Counted from the stretch's first letter, positions 21,903-32,162 are shown. The stretch is 64,000 bases of DNA from Phytophthora hibernalis (GCA_012656075.1 JAAKBF010000047.1:620001-684000); one strand, 5' to 3'. The notes: generated by a model from the letters alone, not told the origin. Program-made: numbers and translations.

Positions 21903-23268
21903 TCAGTCCACCAGCGCGTTGAGCAGGGCCTGACGCTGTTCTTGCACCTCGGGGTCGGCTGAGCGAGCCTCTTCGTCCAGACCCTCGAAAATCTCCTCGA
22001 AGCGGTCGAACTGCACTTTGGCTCGCTCCATTTCGTCGTTGTTGTACAGCGTGATGGCGTAGTTGAGGTGGAACATGTGATCACTAGCTCGTCCAAACAG
22101 CAAAATATACACACGATCGGCGTCAGTACTAGGATGACAACAACGTTTTGCAATCACAGCCGTACCGTTCCATCTCGATGGCCTTGTCGAACGCGCTGCA
22201 GGCGTTCTCGAAGTCGTCCAGGCGACTGAGCGTGATGGCCAAGTACATGTACGAGCTCGGGAAGTCCGGCTTGAGGTTGATGGCAGCGCTGAAGAAGTGG
22301 AAAGCAGACGCGTATTGACCCGTGTTGAGGTGCACGAGGCCCAGGTTGTACGACGTGATCCACTCGAACGGGTCCAGATACAGCGCGCGTTTGAGGCACG
22401 CCACGGACGCCACATAGCGCTGCTTGCCGAAGAAACACATGCCCACGTTGTTCCAGAGCTGCGCCGAGTTGGGCGTTTGGGCGGCAGCAACGCGATACTT
22501 GACGAGGGCAACGTCCATATCGCCGTGGTCCTGGATGATGGAGCCTGCAGCGAGGATAGTCTTCGGGTTGCGTGGGTCGTGCGTGAGCGAGTTTCCCAAG
22601 TAGTCGAAGGCGCGGAAGTTCTCACCCACACGTAGATAAAGCAGTCCGAGAGTCGTGAGAATCTCTGGGTTCTCCGGAGAGAACTCCAGCGCTTCCAAGT
22701 ACACGTTGATCGCGGCTTTGAAGTCCTCTCGCAGTGTGTGCACCTTGCCGAGCTGTAAGAAGGTCGCGTCGTGGCGATTGATCGTGTTCGCTCGCTGGAA
22801 GTTCTGCACCGCGCGGTCGTAGTCTTTCAGGTACATGTGACAGAGCCCAATGCTATGATAGATCTCCCAGTCGTCCACACGTCCCATGGTCAAGATCTCC
22901 TCGTACACTTCAATCGCAGCCGTGTGTTTGCCAAGTAAGTAAAGCGACCTCCCCACTTGTTTGAGGTTCTCCTTGTTCTCCGGGTTCAGACACGCCGCAG
23001 CTTGAAACAACTGCAGACTCTCCTGAATCCTTCCCGAGTGACGTAAGATCAGCGCTTTCACGTACAACGGGTACTCGCTTAGCCCCTGGTGCTCTCTCAG
23101 CACCCCCTCGATTACCCGAAGACACTCCTTGAACTCGGATCGCAAGTACAGTCGATGCAGATACCAATTCCTCGACGAAGGTTCCGACATGTGGGTACTG
23201 GAGCTCCCACGAGAGCCATGGTGCGATCTCGGAGACCGAATACTGTCCGTCGAGATCTCCTTGGGCAT
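21903..23268 (-). CDS. BBS4: Bardet-Biedl syndrome 4 protein (BBSome subunit)
   Basis: Two exons, 22166..23268 and 21903..22083, separated by an 82-bp intron, about 427 aa. The protein is almost entirely TPR repeats in BBS4 order: NLKQVGRSLYLLGKHTAAIE, LGLLYLRVGENFRAFDYLGN, the conserved LAAGSIIQDHGDMDVALVKY, LWNNVGMCFFGKQRYVAS, YNLGLVHLNTGQYASAFHFF, and after splicing FHLNYAITLYNNDE. BBS4 is part of the BBSome, which moves membrane cargo along cilia and flagella. In an oomycete it should serve the zoospore flagella. The frame is intact throughout. The ATG at 23268 follows an intron-like TTACAG, so an upstream non-coding exon is possible; the promoter region is shared with the divergent gene at 23.4-23.9 kb. 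Confidence 0.92.
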
Positions 23269-23493
23269 CTGTAACATCAAGACTGTTGTGCACGCGAAAC
23301 GACGCGAAAAGGTCGTACAGATACACCCGAAAGTATTCACCACCACGAGATTAAAAAGCCATACTGAAGGCAAATGAAAAGGAGAGCGATCACTTATGAG
23401 GATGAAAATTTGTTCAGTTGAGAAAAAGCTAAATAACACCATGACCGGTACTTCTCGTCGAGAGCGTTTGGCGGTGCTCCAGCAAACGGGGAA

Positions 23494-23910
23494 GTGTTTG
23501 TCAATGGATTAGCGTCCGGTTACGATGACGAGTTCCCTGAGTCCGAGAGGTTGGCGGTGTTGATGACGCGCGAGGACTTCGCCCAGGCCATGATCACCAT
23601 CAACGACGCCTTGCTGGACCATTGGCCGTGTCTGCCCTGCAAAGGTTTCGCCTACGGATGCTGCATCTGCACACTGGGGCTGTCCCTCTACTGCGCTGCA
23701 ACGCAAGTGCAAGAGGCGGAGAGTCGACTGCAGCTCCAGCTACGGCGACTGAATGACCAGAAGAAGTTCAAGAGTCGAGGCATCCAGTGGAGACTGGAGC
23801 GGACGTGGTGGAGACGCTCGTCGTTCATTGAGATATCTGTGGTGAGTGCAGCAGAAGCAGGCGAGAGCAGTGGAGTGGTTGAGGCTGATGTAGGGGGACG
23901 GGGAAGATGA
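23494..23910 (+). CDS. Golgin A7/Erf4-like palmitoyltransferase cofactor
   Basis: The frame encodes FVNGLASGYDDEFPESERLA, then MTREDFAQAMITINDALLDH, a Cys-rich middle (CLPCKGFAYGCCICTLGLSL), a coiled stretch, and RSSFIEISVV near the end. This is the order of landmarks in Golgin A7/Erf4 proteins: an FP-x-E-L entry, an F-x-x-x-x-x-x-I-N helix, Cys, a membrane-associating helix and a final IEI strand. These proteins bind and stabilise DHHC palmitoyltransferases at the Golgi or ER. A DHHC enzyme lies at 10.9 kb in this window. The start is unresolved: the family-like sequence continues upstream of 23494 (AFGGAPANGEV) without an ATG, and the nearest ATG (about 23441) is one frame away, so an indel near 23460 is likely. 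Confidence 0.6.
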   Translation: MFVNGLASGYDDEFPESERLAVLMTREDFAQAMITINDALLDHWPCLPCKGFAYGCCICTLGLSLYCAATQVQEAESRLQLQLRRLNDQKKFKSRGIQWRLERTWWRRSSFIEISVVSAAEAGESSGVVEADVGGRGR

Positions 23911-24210
23911 AGCAGTTCGAGACGAAACGATGAGCGATCGAGTGGTGTGAGGAGGAGGCGTATTATAACGTTATTCAAGACTGTGGTGCGTGAACTTTGC
24001 TAGAAGCTGAGAGTTTTGGTTTATGACTGCATATAGTGGTTGCAAAGTGGGTTGAGTGGTCATGAGGACGACCCATTTATCGTGATCGAGCGGCAAAAAT
24101 CTGCAAGCACCGCTATTTATTTGTTCAGGTCCGTGTCAACGGTCCCAGACCTTGTGCAATGTTTGCTAGCAGAGCTTGCTTGTGCGCGTCTGCAGCGAGT
24201 ACTCACAGAA

Positions 24211-24342
24211 GTGGGTCAACATGTCCGGCTTCGGAAGCTGAGGCGTGAACGTCGCAAGCTCATTCATGCGAGCCTCACCTCAGGTGTCAGCTTGCCCACA
24301 AACGTGATAGGCTTGAAGTTTTCCAGTTGCGACGGATTCCTG
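24211..24342 (-). pseudogene. Inverted remnant of an aldo-keto reductase 3' end
   Basis: The reverse complement of this stretch aligns with the 3' end of the adjacent aldo-keto reductase gene (25460-25595): it contains AAGCTGACACCTGAGGTGA and TTCACGCCTCAGCTTCCGAA, nearly identical to that gene, with small deletions that break the frame. It is therefore a decayed, inverted partial duplicate just upstream of the intact gene. Nothing of the catalytic half is visible. Confidence 0.75.
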
Positions 24343-24490
24343 TTAATTTTCTGCCACCTGGTGGCCCCGTGTAAAACGGATTATGGGGCAGTGCAATCAG
24401 GAACCAAGATTATGTGGTCAAGAGATTACTTGACTGTTATGATTACTTGGTCAGACTCCAGTCGCGATGCCTCTGTTCGGCCACCTCGAT

Positions 24491-24508
24491 GCTCATTTGC
24501 GATTTACC
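24491..24508 (+). promoter_or_regulatory. Inr-FPR-like core promoter of the aldo-keto reductase gene
   Basis: GCTCATTTGCGATTTACC is a close match to the oomycete initiator followed by an ATTTACC-like flanking element, about 55 bp before ATG 24556. Confidence 0.5.
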
Positions 24509-24555
24509 AGCAACCAAACAGCCACCCAGTTTCCAAGCTTCTACTCAAGTCAACC

Positions 24556-25617
24556 ATGTCGACGGACGCCGCTTCCACCAAAATGACATACCGCTTCCTT
24601 GGCAACTCCGGACTGCTCGTTTCCAAGTTGGCTCTTGGCATGTGGATGTTCCTCGATGAGAAAAAGACAGTCGACGCCTGGTACGAAATGATGCAGATCG
24701 CGTTCAAGAACGGCGTCAATTTTTACGACAACGCCGAAGCCTACGGAGGCAATGGCAAGTCGGAGGAAATCATGGGCAGCGCCATCCAGAAAGGTATCGC
24801 CGACGGCGTTTGGTCTCGTGAGGACCTTGTCGTCACCACCAAGATTTGTGTTGGCCTCAACTTCGACGTGCCCAACCCCAACGGGCAAGGCATCGGCCGC
24901 AAACATCTCATCGAAGGCACGCGGGCCTCGCTTCGTCGGATGCAGCTCGACTACGTCGACGTCATCTTCTGCCACCGACCCGAGACGTACACGCCCATCG
25001 AGGAGACTGTGCGCGCCATGAACTACATCATCGAGCAGGGCTGGGCTTTCTACTGGGGCACCAGCGAGTGGAACGCCTCCGACATCATCGAGGCGTGCGA
25101 GATCGCTGACCGACTCGGCCTCATCCGTCCCATCGTGGAGCAGTCGCAGTACAGTCTCATGGAGCGCTCGAAGGTGGAGTTCGAGTTCGCTCCGCTGTAC
25201 AAGAAGTACAAGCTGGGATTGACGACGTGGGCTCCGTTGGCTAACGGCATCCTTACGGGCAAGTACAGCAACGGCGTGGCGGAGGGTACACGTTTTAATT
25301 CGGACTTCTTCAAGAACGTGTTCGGCGGCACTTTTGATGAAGGCGTGGCCAAGGCTGACAAGCTCAAGGTGATCGCAGACGAGCTGGGCTGCTCGCTAGC
25401 GCAGCTCGCCACCGCCTGGTGCATCTCCAACGAGAACGTGTCGACTGTGCTCGTTGGTGCGAGCCGTCCGTCGCAATTGGAGGAGAACCTCAAGTCCATC
25501 GCATTCGTGGAGAAGCTGACACCTGAGGTGAAGACTCGCATGAACGAGATTGCAACGTTCACGCCTCAACTTCCGAAGCCGGACCCGTTGTCCACACTTC
25601 GTGGAAAGTGGCTGTAA
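24556..25617 (+). CDS. Aldo-keto reductase, Kv-channel beta-subunit-like
   Basis: A single intact exon of 353 aa from ATG 24556. It starts MTYRFLGNSGLLVSKLALG. Motifs of the NADPH-dependent aldo-keto reductase barrel are present: NFYDNAEAYGGNGKSEEIMG (catalytic Asp and Tyr), REDLVVTTKI (catalytic Lys), YVDVIFCHRPE (catalytic His), YWGTSEWNASDI, QSQYSLMER, TTWAPLANGILTGKY and TVLVGASRPSQLEEN. This form, with TWAPLA-x-GILTGKY and a C-terminal LVGAS, is typical of the Kv-beta/AKR6 group, whose oomycete members are cytosolic reductases usually named voltage-gated potassium channel beta subunits. The frame upstream is open back to 24040, but the initiator at 24491 supports the ATG used. An inverted remnant of a sister copy lies 210 bp upstream. 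Confidence 0.9.
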   Translation: MSTDAASTKMTYRFLGNSGLLVSKLALGMWMFLDEKKTVDAWYEMMQIAFKNGVNFYDNAEAYGGNGKSEEIMGSAIQKGIADGVWSREDLVVTTKICVGLNFDVPNPNGQGIGRKHLIEGTRASLRRMQLDYVDVIFCHRPETYTPIEETVRAMNYIIEQGWAFYWGTSEWNASDIIEACEIADRLGLIRPIVEQSQYSLMERSKVEFEFAPLYKKYKLGLTTWAPLANGILTGKYSNGVAEGTRFNSDFFKNVFGGTFDEGVAKADKLKVIADELGCSLAQLATAWCISNENVSTVLVGASRPSQLEENLKSIAFVEKLTPEVKTRMNEIATFTPQLPKPDPLSTLRGKWL

Positions 25618-26744
25618 AGTATGTCACCCCCGATCCATTGGAGCTGGTGAAGTCAAATGCGTTATCTACATGTAGAGCAAACATTTCTTGCATATTCACA
25701 AGCAAAAGAACAACGTGAAAAATAAAAATGTTTTGCTTCGTTGGAGTGATCCGATTTTCCGCTCAAAAACGTACTTGCCAAAACTCAGAAAAATCAATAA
25801 GAGTACCGGTAACAGCTCAACAGCTCATCTCCAAATCTAGTAAACCCTCAAGAACTGACAAAATTACATGTCAATTTCTGCTTTTGGTCTAATTCCTCTC
25901 ATAATGCAACTTCAACTTGCTAACCTCCGACATTGACATGAGCCAAACTCACTCCAATCACTAATATATAGCGAGAACTAGTCAAAAAGCCGCGTGTTGC
26001 CTGTGCTAATTCAACGTTATAATTGAACTTTCAAAGATGTTGCGTGAACAATAGGAGCCGGCACTCCACCAGCAGTGGCTGCATCGCTACGCCGACGGCC
26101 AAGCCGGCTAGATCGTCTTCGAGGAATCACACGTGCAGACATGACCAGCTCCTTTTAAAGAACGCCAGTCCACCTTCTAGCATCTGGCCAAAACGTCTTC
26201 AACTGGGACTCTGTGGAGAACATCCACCCCCAACGGTGGCAAGCTCGGAGTTAGGTGGACCGCCAGAAGTACCGGTAGGCGCCTTCTAAGCGAAGTGGGA
26301 AGCTACTCAACCTATATTATACTTCCTCTGTCAACCTTAATCACAATGAAACCAAAGTATACTTCACCATTCGTCTAACCTGCGCTAGACCACCACATCT
26401 TCACTCTTCTCTAATATTTACAATATTAACTTCGAAGTAGCTAGGAAGCTACACACCCAGGAGCTTACTAGCACGAGTGAAGGCATCAGATTTGACAAGG
26501 CTGTAAGCACTATTTCTGCGAGACTTTAGCCTCCGCAAACGCCAAGAAAACGCTTAAAAACCTTGAAAAATGAAGATACCGGTACGCGTTTAATTAAAGC
26601 AATGCACTTACCATTTCACTTGACATTTGAATTTCGAATTTCAGAGCTCATCCGGGCGCTAGCGCACGGCCTTGCGCTGCTCGGGATAATTATTTGCAGT
26701 TCGTAACGGAGTGGAGAACTGTCACTACCCCGTTTGATGTCACC
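25618..26744. other. Gene-poor, AT-rich intergenic region
   Basis: I see no supported gene. A weak 88-codon frame at 26023..26289 has no domain. TACCGGTA-type palindromes occur at about 25805, 26272 and 26580. Confidence 0.5.
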
Positions 26745-27237
26745 GTACTACCTCCGGCCCGAAACATAATGTGCATTTTACAATTATGTGAGGCACACAA
26801 TATTTTTAAGGAATATTATTGGCCAAAATTGGATCAAATCTAACTATGTACGCAATTTGATTGGTCAATATGTGGTCGTTAGTTTATCCATACCAGTAAT
26901 CAGTGTCTAATTGCAGGGTTGTTTTCTTATCTGTGCGGATTAATTGGGTGTTAAACTATCTTAACGCATGCTAACCCAACAGCTGTGGACACAACGATTG
27001 GGTAGGTTCAATCCGCAACTGGAACAGATAAATATTGTGAGCGCTGCGAAAGTTTTAGTCGCCCGACTTGATATGTGCGTTTGTGAAAGCGTATGTAGTG
27101 GTCCAAGGAGGCAACCAGTGTAATTGTAAAAAATAGAGCAGCCACACAAGACAGATATCGCCTCAAAGAGGTCATACGAGTAAACGTATAAATAACATTA
27201 CCTGTATGTACATTATGTTTCGGGCCGGAGGTAGTAC
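26745..27237. mobile_element. MITE with perfect 28-bp terminal inverted repeats
   Basis: Left end 26745..26772 (GTACTACCTCCGGCCCGAAA...) and right end 27210..27237 are perfect reverse complements over 28 bp. The 493-bp interior is AT-rich and holds no convincing transposase. The outermost bases form GTAC at both ends, so the target-site duplication could be GTAC or TA and cannot be decided from one copy. Size, perfect ends and lack of coding capacity fit a non-autonomous miniature inverted-repeat element that moved recently. Confidence 0.85.
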
Positions 27238-27659
27238 CCTTTTCGTACCGGTACTCGAGGTATTGCAATACAAAATCAAATGAGTCTCAAACCCATACAA
27301 ACGTCAAATCATTTGGGCGAGCGAGGTCATGCGCCACACACACAATACGTAAATGGAGGTGCGCCACATCATCTTGGCTCAACTTCAACGGCAACTTTTT
27401 CCTGAAAGTAGCTGAGTGGACGGATGGACGAGCAGTCAGCTCCATACAAATGCATTGCTCTGTGGATGAATGGGAAGAGCACCGACATTTCTGTGAGAAA
27501 GTAGACGCAAAGCCCCGAGGTCCAGGACAAGCCTCAGTCGCCAATTCGCAGCCTCTTAGCCCGCACGGTAAGCAATGCTGGGATCTCTCACATGCACGAG
27601 GTGGTGGTATGCTAAATGCTCAAGCGCGACGTATACGTGTTTGGTATGTCGTGCAGGGT

Positions 27660-28160
27660 GTCTTCGTCGTCAGCAGCGTCAGCAGGTACGACGAGCCCAG
27701 CATCAAGCTGTGCTGCTTTACTGACCGACAGCGTGCTGTACGCAGATCATCCGGTGATCCCAACAAGAGACAATTCGCTCGCCGTGCAAGCGCGTCCCCA
27801 GTCTCATCAGGTACGATGTGTACAGCATCGAACTGTGTATTGTGCTGCTATACTGACCGACTGCGTTAGTTGTGCGTAGGCTTCAATCATTCGGTGGATG
27901 TGGCCGCGCTGATCGCAGCTCATTCGGTGAGCCCGACGAGAGGCGATTCAAGTGAGCCCAACGAGAGGCGATTCAAGTGTCGTGGAGCCACGTCTTCAGC
28001 GTCACCGAGGTACGACGATTCCATCATCAAGTTATGCATTGTGCTTCCCTACTGACCGACAGCGTTTGTTGTGCGTAGGCTTCGGGTATTCGGTAAAGGT
28101 GGCAGCGTTGTTCGTAGATCATCTGGCGAGTCCGCCGAGAGGCGATTCAATAGTTGCACG
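27660..28160 (+). repeat. Degenerate direct repeats of about 130-200 bp
   Basis: A mosaic recurs about three times: a GAGGTACGACGA-like start (27683, 27810, 28010), a CATCAAGCTGTG-like block, CTGACCGACAGCGT (27720, 27855, 28050), and a GAGAGGCGATTCAA block (27938, 27963, 28138). The third copy runs into the Helitron-like frame. Order is kept but spacing differs. Each block has splice-like edges (GTACG donor, CTGAC branch, GTAG), so it could derive from duplicated exons. Confidence 0.55.
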
Positions 28161-28172
28161 AGCACCAAGAAA

Positions 28173-29068
28173 ATGCACGCAGGAATGAGGAAGAGAAGTG
28201 ACCCAGGAAGATCAGAGGATGATGACGATTTACTGCAGCATCTGGATGCTGCTTTTGCAAGAGAGAAGGGAAGAGAAAAACAGCGAAAATGTCGGGCTCG
28301 TAAGAAAGTGAAGGAAGCTGATCGCGGCCAATTTTTCAAGCCTGTTAGCGTTGACGATCAAGCTCATTGCACGCGCAATCTTCGCGAAGAATTGAAAGCA
28401 GAAGGACTAGATGAAAGCGTTTGTTGCGTTTGTGATCGACTTGTGCTTGCAAAAGACATAGTTCGCGTAGATGGAAATGATTGGAGATTTATAAACAAGC
28501 TACGTGAAATTTTGGATGTTCTTGGTGAATCGATCCCTGAGCGACTCGCAGAGCAGTATCGTGTCCCGCCTCACATTGGTGGACTTGAAAGTGTTTTGCT
28601 ATCGCCTCGAGGCATACATTGTTTCGTCAATGAAGACGGCTATCCGAGTGCTTGGATGGGTGTTTGCTCTGCCTGTATGGGCCCTATCAGACGCGCAATG
28701 CTGCCAAAATTTGCAGTCGCTAACGGCTTTTTATCGGTCATTGCCAAAGCATTTACGGGGTCTGACTCTTCTGGAGTGGTTTATGACAACTAGCAAGTAT
28801 GGCGACAATTACTCGCGTAATGCGCGGTGAACAGCACCGGTGTATTCGATCACACTTTCTTGCATTCGATTGCCCCCGTTTCGATGCTGCCGCGGTCTAT
28901 AAAAGATGTTACGTCGTATCGTGTATTTATGGTGGGGAATTCACACGGGAACAACCTTCAAAGGTAAAGAAAATGCATCGAGTTCGGAATCAACAAGTTA
29001 AAGACGTTTTCAACTTCTACAAGGCCTTCATAATGACGTCACCTTTGTTCAACTCGATGATCTGTTGA
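28173..29068 (+). pseudogene. Helitron replicase N-terminal remnant (DUF6570-like)
   Basis: From ATG 28173 the frame gives a charged N-terminus, then CCVCDRLVLAKDIVRVDG and CSACMGPIRRAMLPKFAVANG, the Cys-rich region that precedes the Rep helicase in oomycete Helitrons. After ANGF the frame shifts at a TTTTT run (about 28731). The next frame continues RSLPKHLRGLTLLEWFMT, and a third frame (28799..29068) reads MRGEQHRCIRSHFLAFD and later YGGEFTREQPSKVKKMHRVR, again as in Helitrons. The HUH nickase and PIF1 helicase parts are absent downstream. This is a 5' fragment of a rolling-circle transposon. Some frame breaks may be consensus errors, but the missing domains show it is incomplete. Confidence 0.65.
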
Positions 29069-29165
29069 TTGGACCGCAGAGGAACCTGGTTGTTCCAGCC
29101 GTAGACATAGATATACGTGCCGTCTCGTATTGCAAGAAATATATGCCCTGGCAAAGATCACACAT

Positions 29166-29504
29166 TCAGGCTTGCGGGTCCGGGGGCACTGGGCGGAACT
29201 CATGACGCGGCAACTGATCCGGTGCGTTCCCAGCCGTCTTCAGGAAACGCAGGTCAGCCATTGTGGAGTCCGAGAAGAAAGTCCGATGAAATCGCTTCAG
29301 GTACGTCATCAGGTCGAGAGCTGGAGCATTGGGCACGAAACCTCGAAGACGTTGCTCGTCGTTTATGGCGCCATCCCATGCATCGTAGATCCAGAAGTTG
29401 GGGTCATCGCGGGCCACGGTACGGAGTTTGTCCACTTTTTCTTCGGGTACAGCGCGGTACATGACTACGTGTCCCCGAATCTTGAGTTTGTGACGAGCGA
29501 ACAT
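29166..29504 (-). CDS. Hypothetical protein, 112 codons
   Basis: An open minus-strand frame reads FARHKLKIRGHVVMYRAVPE, then NFWIYDAWDGAINDEQ, and ends EFRPVPPDPQA. Composition is protein-like with balanced hydrophobic positions, but there is no family match and no clear promoter. It lies in a transposon-rich stretch and may be a fragment of a larger decayed gene. Confidence 0.3.
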   Translation of the reverse strand: MFARHKLKIRGHVVMYRAVPEEKVDKLRTVARDDPNFWIYDAWDGAINDEQRLRGFVPNAPALDLMTYLKRFHRTFFSDSTMADLRFLKTAGNAPDQLPRHEFRPVPPDPQA

Positions 29505-29578
29505 ACTGCTTCAAGAACAGAGATGAACAGTGCAAGTTGAGAAGTGCGCTGCAATTACGCAGGGTGCTTAGACGATTA

Positions 29579-29917
29579 TTAAAGTGGGGTGGCTGATTTA
29601 CTGTTACATAGGCGTATAGCGTCGTTAACTACGCACAACACGTCGACTGTGAGTAGCTGGTGTTGATATGAGCTAGTAACTTTTTCAAAATAGTTGCCAG
29701 CACTGCAACCTTTTATAGCTGCTCTGACGCAGGACTCATCGATTGTGAGTATGTAGGGTGAATGGGACTCGTAGCGTTTGCCAGCGGCAAGTTTAAAATT
29801 ATTCACCACGAAGGCATTTGAAAGTAAGAAGATCTTCCGATGAATCCTAGCGGTTACGGTCGCCACCTTTTTTATTAATGTCCACGATGCTCCTGAATGT
29901 GCACGTTGAAGTAGCAA
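29579..29917 (-). CDS. Hypothetical protein, 112 codons
   Basis: An open minus-strand frame with ATARIHRKIFLL-like and ILTIDESCVRAAIKG segments. I recognise no family. It sits between the Helitron remnant and a DUF6818-like gene and could be part of another element. Support is limited to frame length. Confidence 0.22.
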   Translation of the reverse strand: MLLQRAHSGASWTLIKKVATVTARIHRKIFLLSNAFVVNNFKLAAGKRYESHSPYILTIDESCVRAAIKGCSAGNYFEKVTSSYQHQLLTVDVLCVVNDAIRLCNSKSATPL

Positions 29918-30571
29918 CTAAATGAAAATAATTTCTTTGATACGCAAAGCACGTTGGCACACTACCGATTTACTCGGTAACAGGATTTTTCGCCCTCGAC
30001 TTCATTTGTATAGACGCAAATCAGTAGACTAAGCAGATCTGCTTAATCGGGATATGCTCACTCCAGAATTGGAAGCATGGTTGGAAAGCAGACGCCGGAT
30101 CTAGTAACCAGTAGCTCAAGCCGAGGCGCTAAAGTCAAGCCGACCAAAATCACGAAGCCAGCAGACAGCAAGCCAAGGAAACAACAACAAGAACATTCGC
30201 TTTCACCCGTATCAGCGGTTGTGCAAGCGTTTGGCAGCAGGACCGCAAATCTTGACACGGAGGGTGACACGTGTTGAAGGTACGCAACATACTTACGAGC
30301 AATCCTGATCACTGTTTGATACTGAACATCTTTATTGCGTATAGACCTTCAATCAGCACTCCAGAAAGCAAATGGTGCTGTGGAGCGGGTCACCATGCGA
30401 ATGAAGCTGTTGTGGGTATCGAACCACACATACAACCGGTTTCAACTAATGAAGCTTCACTTCATTGACGAATCCTCCCTGAGCCTCTCGACGACCTTCT
30501 GGCGGTAAGGCTGATGCCAGTACATACTGATGATACTGTTTGCCAAATATTATTGAGTTGCTGTTTGCACT

Positions 30572-31284
30572 ATAGCTCTTTCGCGACACCTACGATGAGA
30601 ACAAAGATGAAGTTGACTCGGTCGTGGCCACCCACTTTCCCCGTAACCAAGCTGACTGGAATGCTGTGGCTGTAGCCTACAATGCGACAAGCAATGATAG
30701 CTTGCACACACACAGTGGAATGAGCTTGAAGCAGAAGTTCAAAGCGCTGTACGCGTCCACGCGAAGCACAGTGTCGGGTCCCCGACGTTTGGACATGCAG
30801 ATAGAAATGACGCTGCACCAGCAGATTCTCCGACGTTATCAAGACGACGTGTCAGGAGCACTGGGTTCATCAGGGCTCCAGAGCAGATTGCCGGTTGGCC
30901 TGCTCAAACGGCACCTGAAAGCGAGCCTCAACCAGGGAGGCAACAGCTCCGCAGAATGATAGCCTTGCCGACGACAGACCAACCCAAGCCGATGAAGACC
31001 ATGCGTCAACAACATCCTCGCGTAGTGACATGTCCTCTTCTGCAACGATATCGAATCATCCTGTGCATGTAGACGTGCTACGGCTGTGCATGTGGTTCCA
31101 GCACCGTCTTGCACCGCATGATGCGCAACTCCAAGACGTACAGTGTCTGATGCGTAGAGCCGAAGCCGCCAAGCAACAGCGGAAGGCTGAGGAAATTCGC
31201 GCCAGAAACAGAAAACATCGAGAGCTATTGCAATGCATCTCATCGCTTGGATACAACCTGGAACAACCCAATAAAACCAAATAG
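30572..31284 (+). CDS. DUF6818/Myb-like protein (5' part unresolved, one frameshift)
   Basis: The exon starts after ACTATAG at 30571 and reads LFRDTYDENKDEVDSVVATH, then QADWNAVAVAYNATS, MSLKQKFKALYAS and LHQQILRRYQDDVS. This is the Trp-centred Myb/SANT-like pattern W-x-x-V-A-x-x-Y-N followed by L-K-x-K-F-x-x-L-Y, seen in the oomycete-expanded DUF6818 family, many of which sit near transposons. Its frame stops at 30959; adding one A in the GAA run there joins it to DSLADDRPTQADEDHAS and a C-terminal coiled coil (RRAEAAKQQRKAEEIRARNR) ending at 31284. Upstream, 30077..30277 (MVGKQTPDLV) may be an N-terminal exon, and a GTAAGG donor at 30507 fits the acceptor, but stops intervene. The DNA target and function are unknown. 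Confidence 0.5.
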
Positions 31285-31560
31285 ACACTTTTTGATTATC
31301 AGTTACTTCACAATGCGATGGAAGAGCATGAGTAGGTGCGCTATGTATTGCCATTGCAATTTGGTTGGCTGCGAAGACAGACGGGATGCTCGGAACTAAT
31401 ATTAACTAATGTATACTGCTCACACATACGTGATCTGAAGGAGTTGGCACTTTGCATTTTACCCTGGCCTAGCGCATCGAGAAGGTACGTGTTGATAAAG
31501 ATGTTAGTATAATGCTTTTGAACTGACAGCTACTCATGCATGTGTGAACGTCAACCGCAG

Positions 31561-31869
31561 ATTCCGGGGCGCGGAAAGCAAAGCAAAGAGCTCGGTAAAG
31601 GCGGCGTGAAGCGGATGGCGTAATTTCTGCGTGACAACCTAAACGGCATCTCGAAGCAGTATATTCGGCGGCTCGCAAGAAGAGCTGGTGTAATTCGCAT
31701 GTCCGCTCTGGTGTGCGAGGAGGCTCGGGCTGTTTTGAGAGTGTTCGTAACCAATCTGGTACGGGACGCTGTGGTGGACACGGAGCGCGGCAATCGAAAG
31801 ACAGTGGCCGTGCGAGACGTCGTATACGCCTTAAAGCGGCAGGGTAGAACGATCTACGGGTATGACTAG
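31561..31869 (+). pseudogene. Diverged histone H4-like sequence with in-frame stop
   Basis: After an intron-like ...CAACCGCAG acceptor, the frame reads GRGKQSKELGKGGVKRMA, then TAA at 31621-31623, then FLRDNLNGISKQYIRRLARR, VLRVFVTNLVRDAVVDTE and VVYALKRQGRTIYGYD to TAG at 31869. This is colinear with the complete histone H4 fold, including the RDN start of helix 1, IRRLARR, and the VVYALKRQGRT-x-YG ending. Conserved H4 residues are widely changed (I estimate roughly 60 percent identity by eye), far more than usual for H4. The stop replaces one codon just before LRDN, at the tail/fold junction. It could be a pseudogene or a variant histone with a sequencing error; unlike most breaks here, the stop is not at a homopolymer. 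Confidence 0.75.
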
Positions 31870-31909
31870 CAGTTCCCCAGCACTATGGACTAATATGCAG
31901 CGGGGAAAT

Positions 31910-32160
31910 CATTTTAAATTATTATTGTTTTTAATTATAATCAAATTAATATTTTTTACATTCCAATTATTTTTTTGGAGTTTTACAAAAACACGTAAAG
32001 ATCGCAAGATAATAGCTAATTTGCTCCCTAAGCTATTACCGTAACCCTTCAGAGACTGAATACCGGTACACAAAATTTGTGGGTTACTCACCACTTCAAC
32101 TTGCGTTAAGTTGCGTAACCTTTTCGTACCCCATCTTCTGTTGCTCAAGACAAAGTTACG
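31910..32160. other. AT-rich spacer
   Basis: Bases 31910-32050 are strongly AT-rich (runs of TTATTATTG, TTTTTAATTATAAT) and hold no protein-like frame. This lies just upstream of the E(z) promoter. Confidence 0.5.
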
Positions 32161-32162
32161 TT

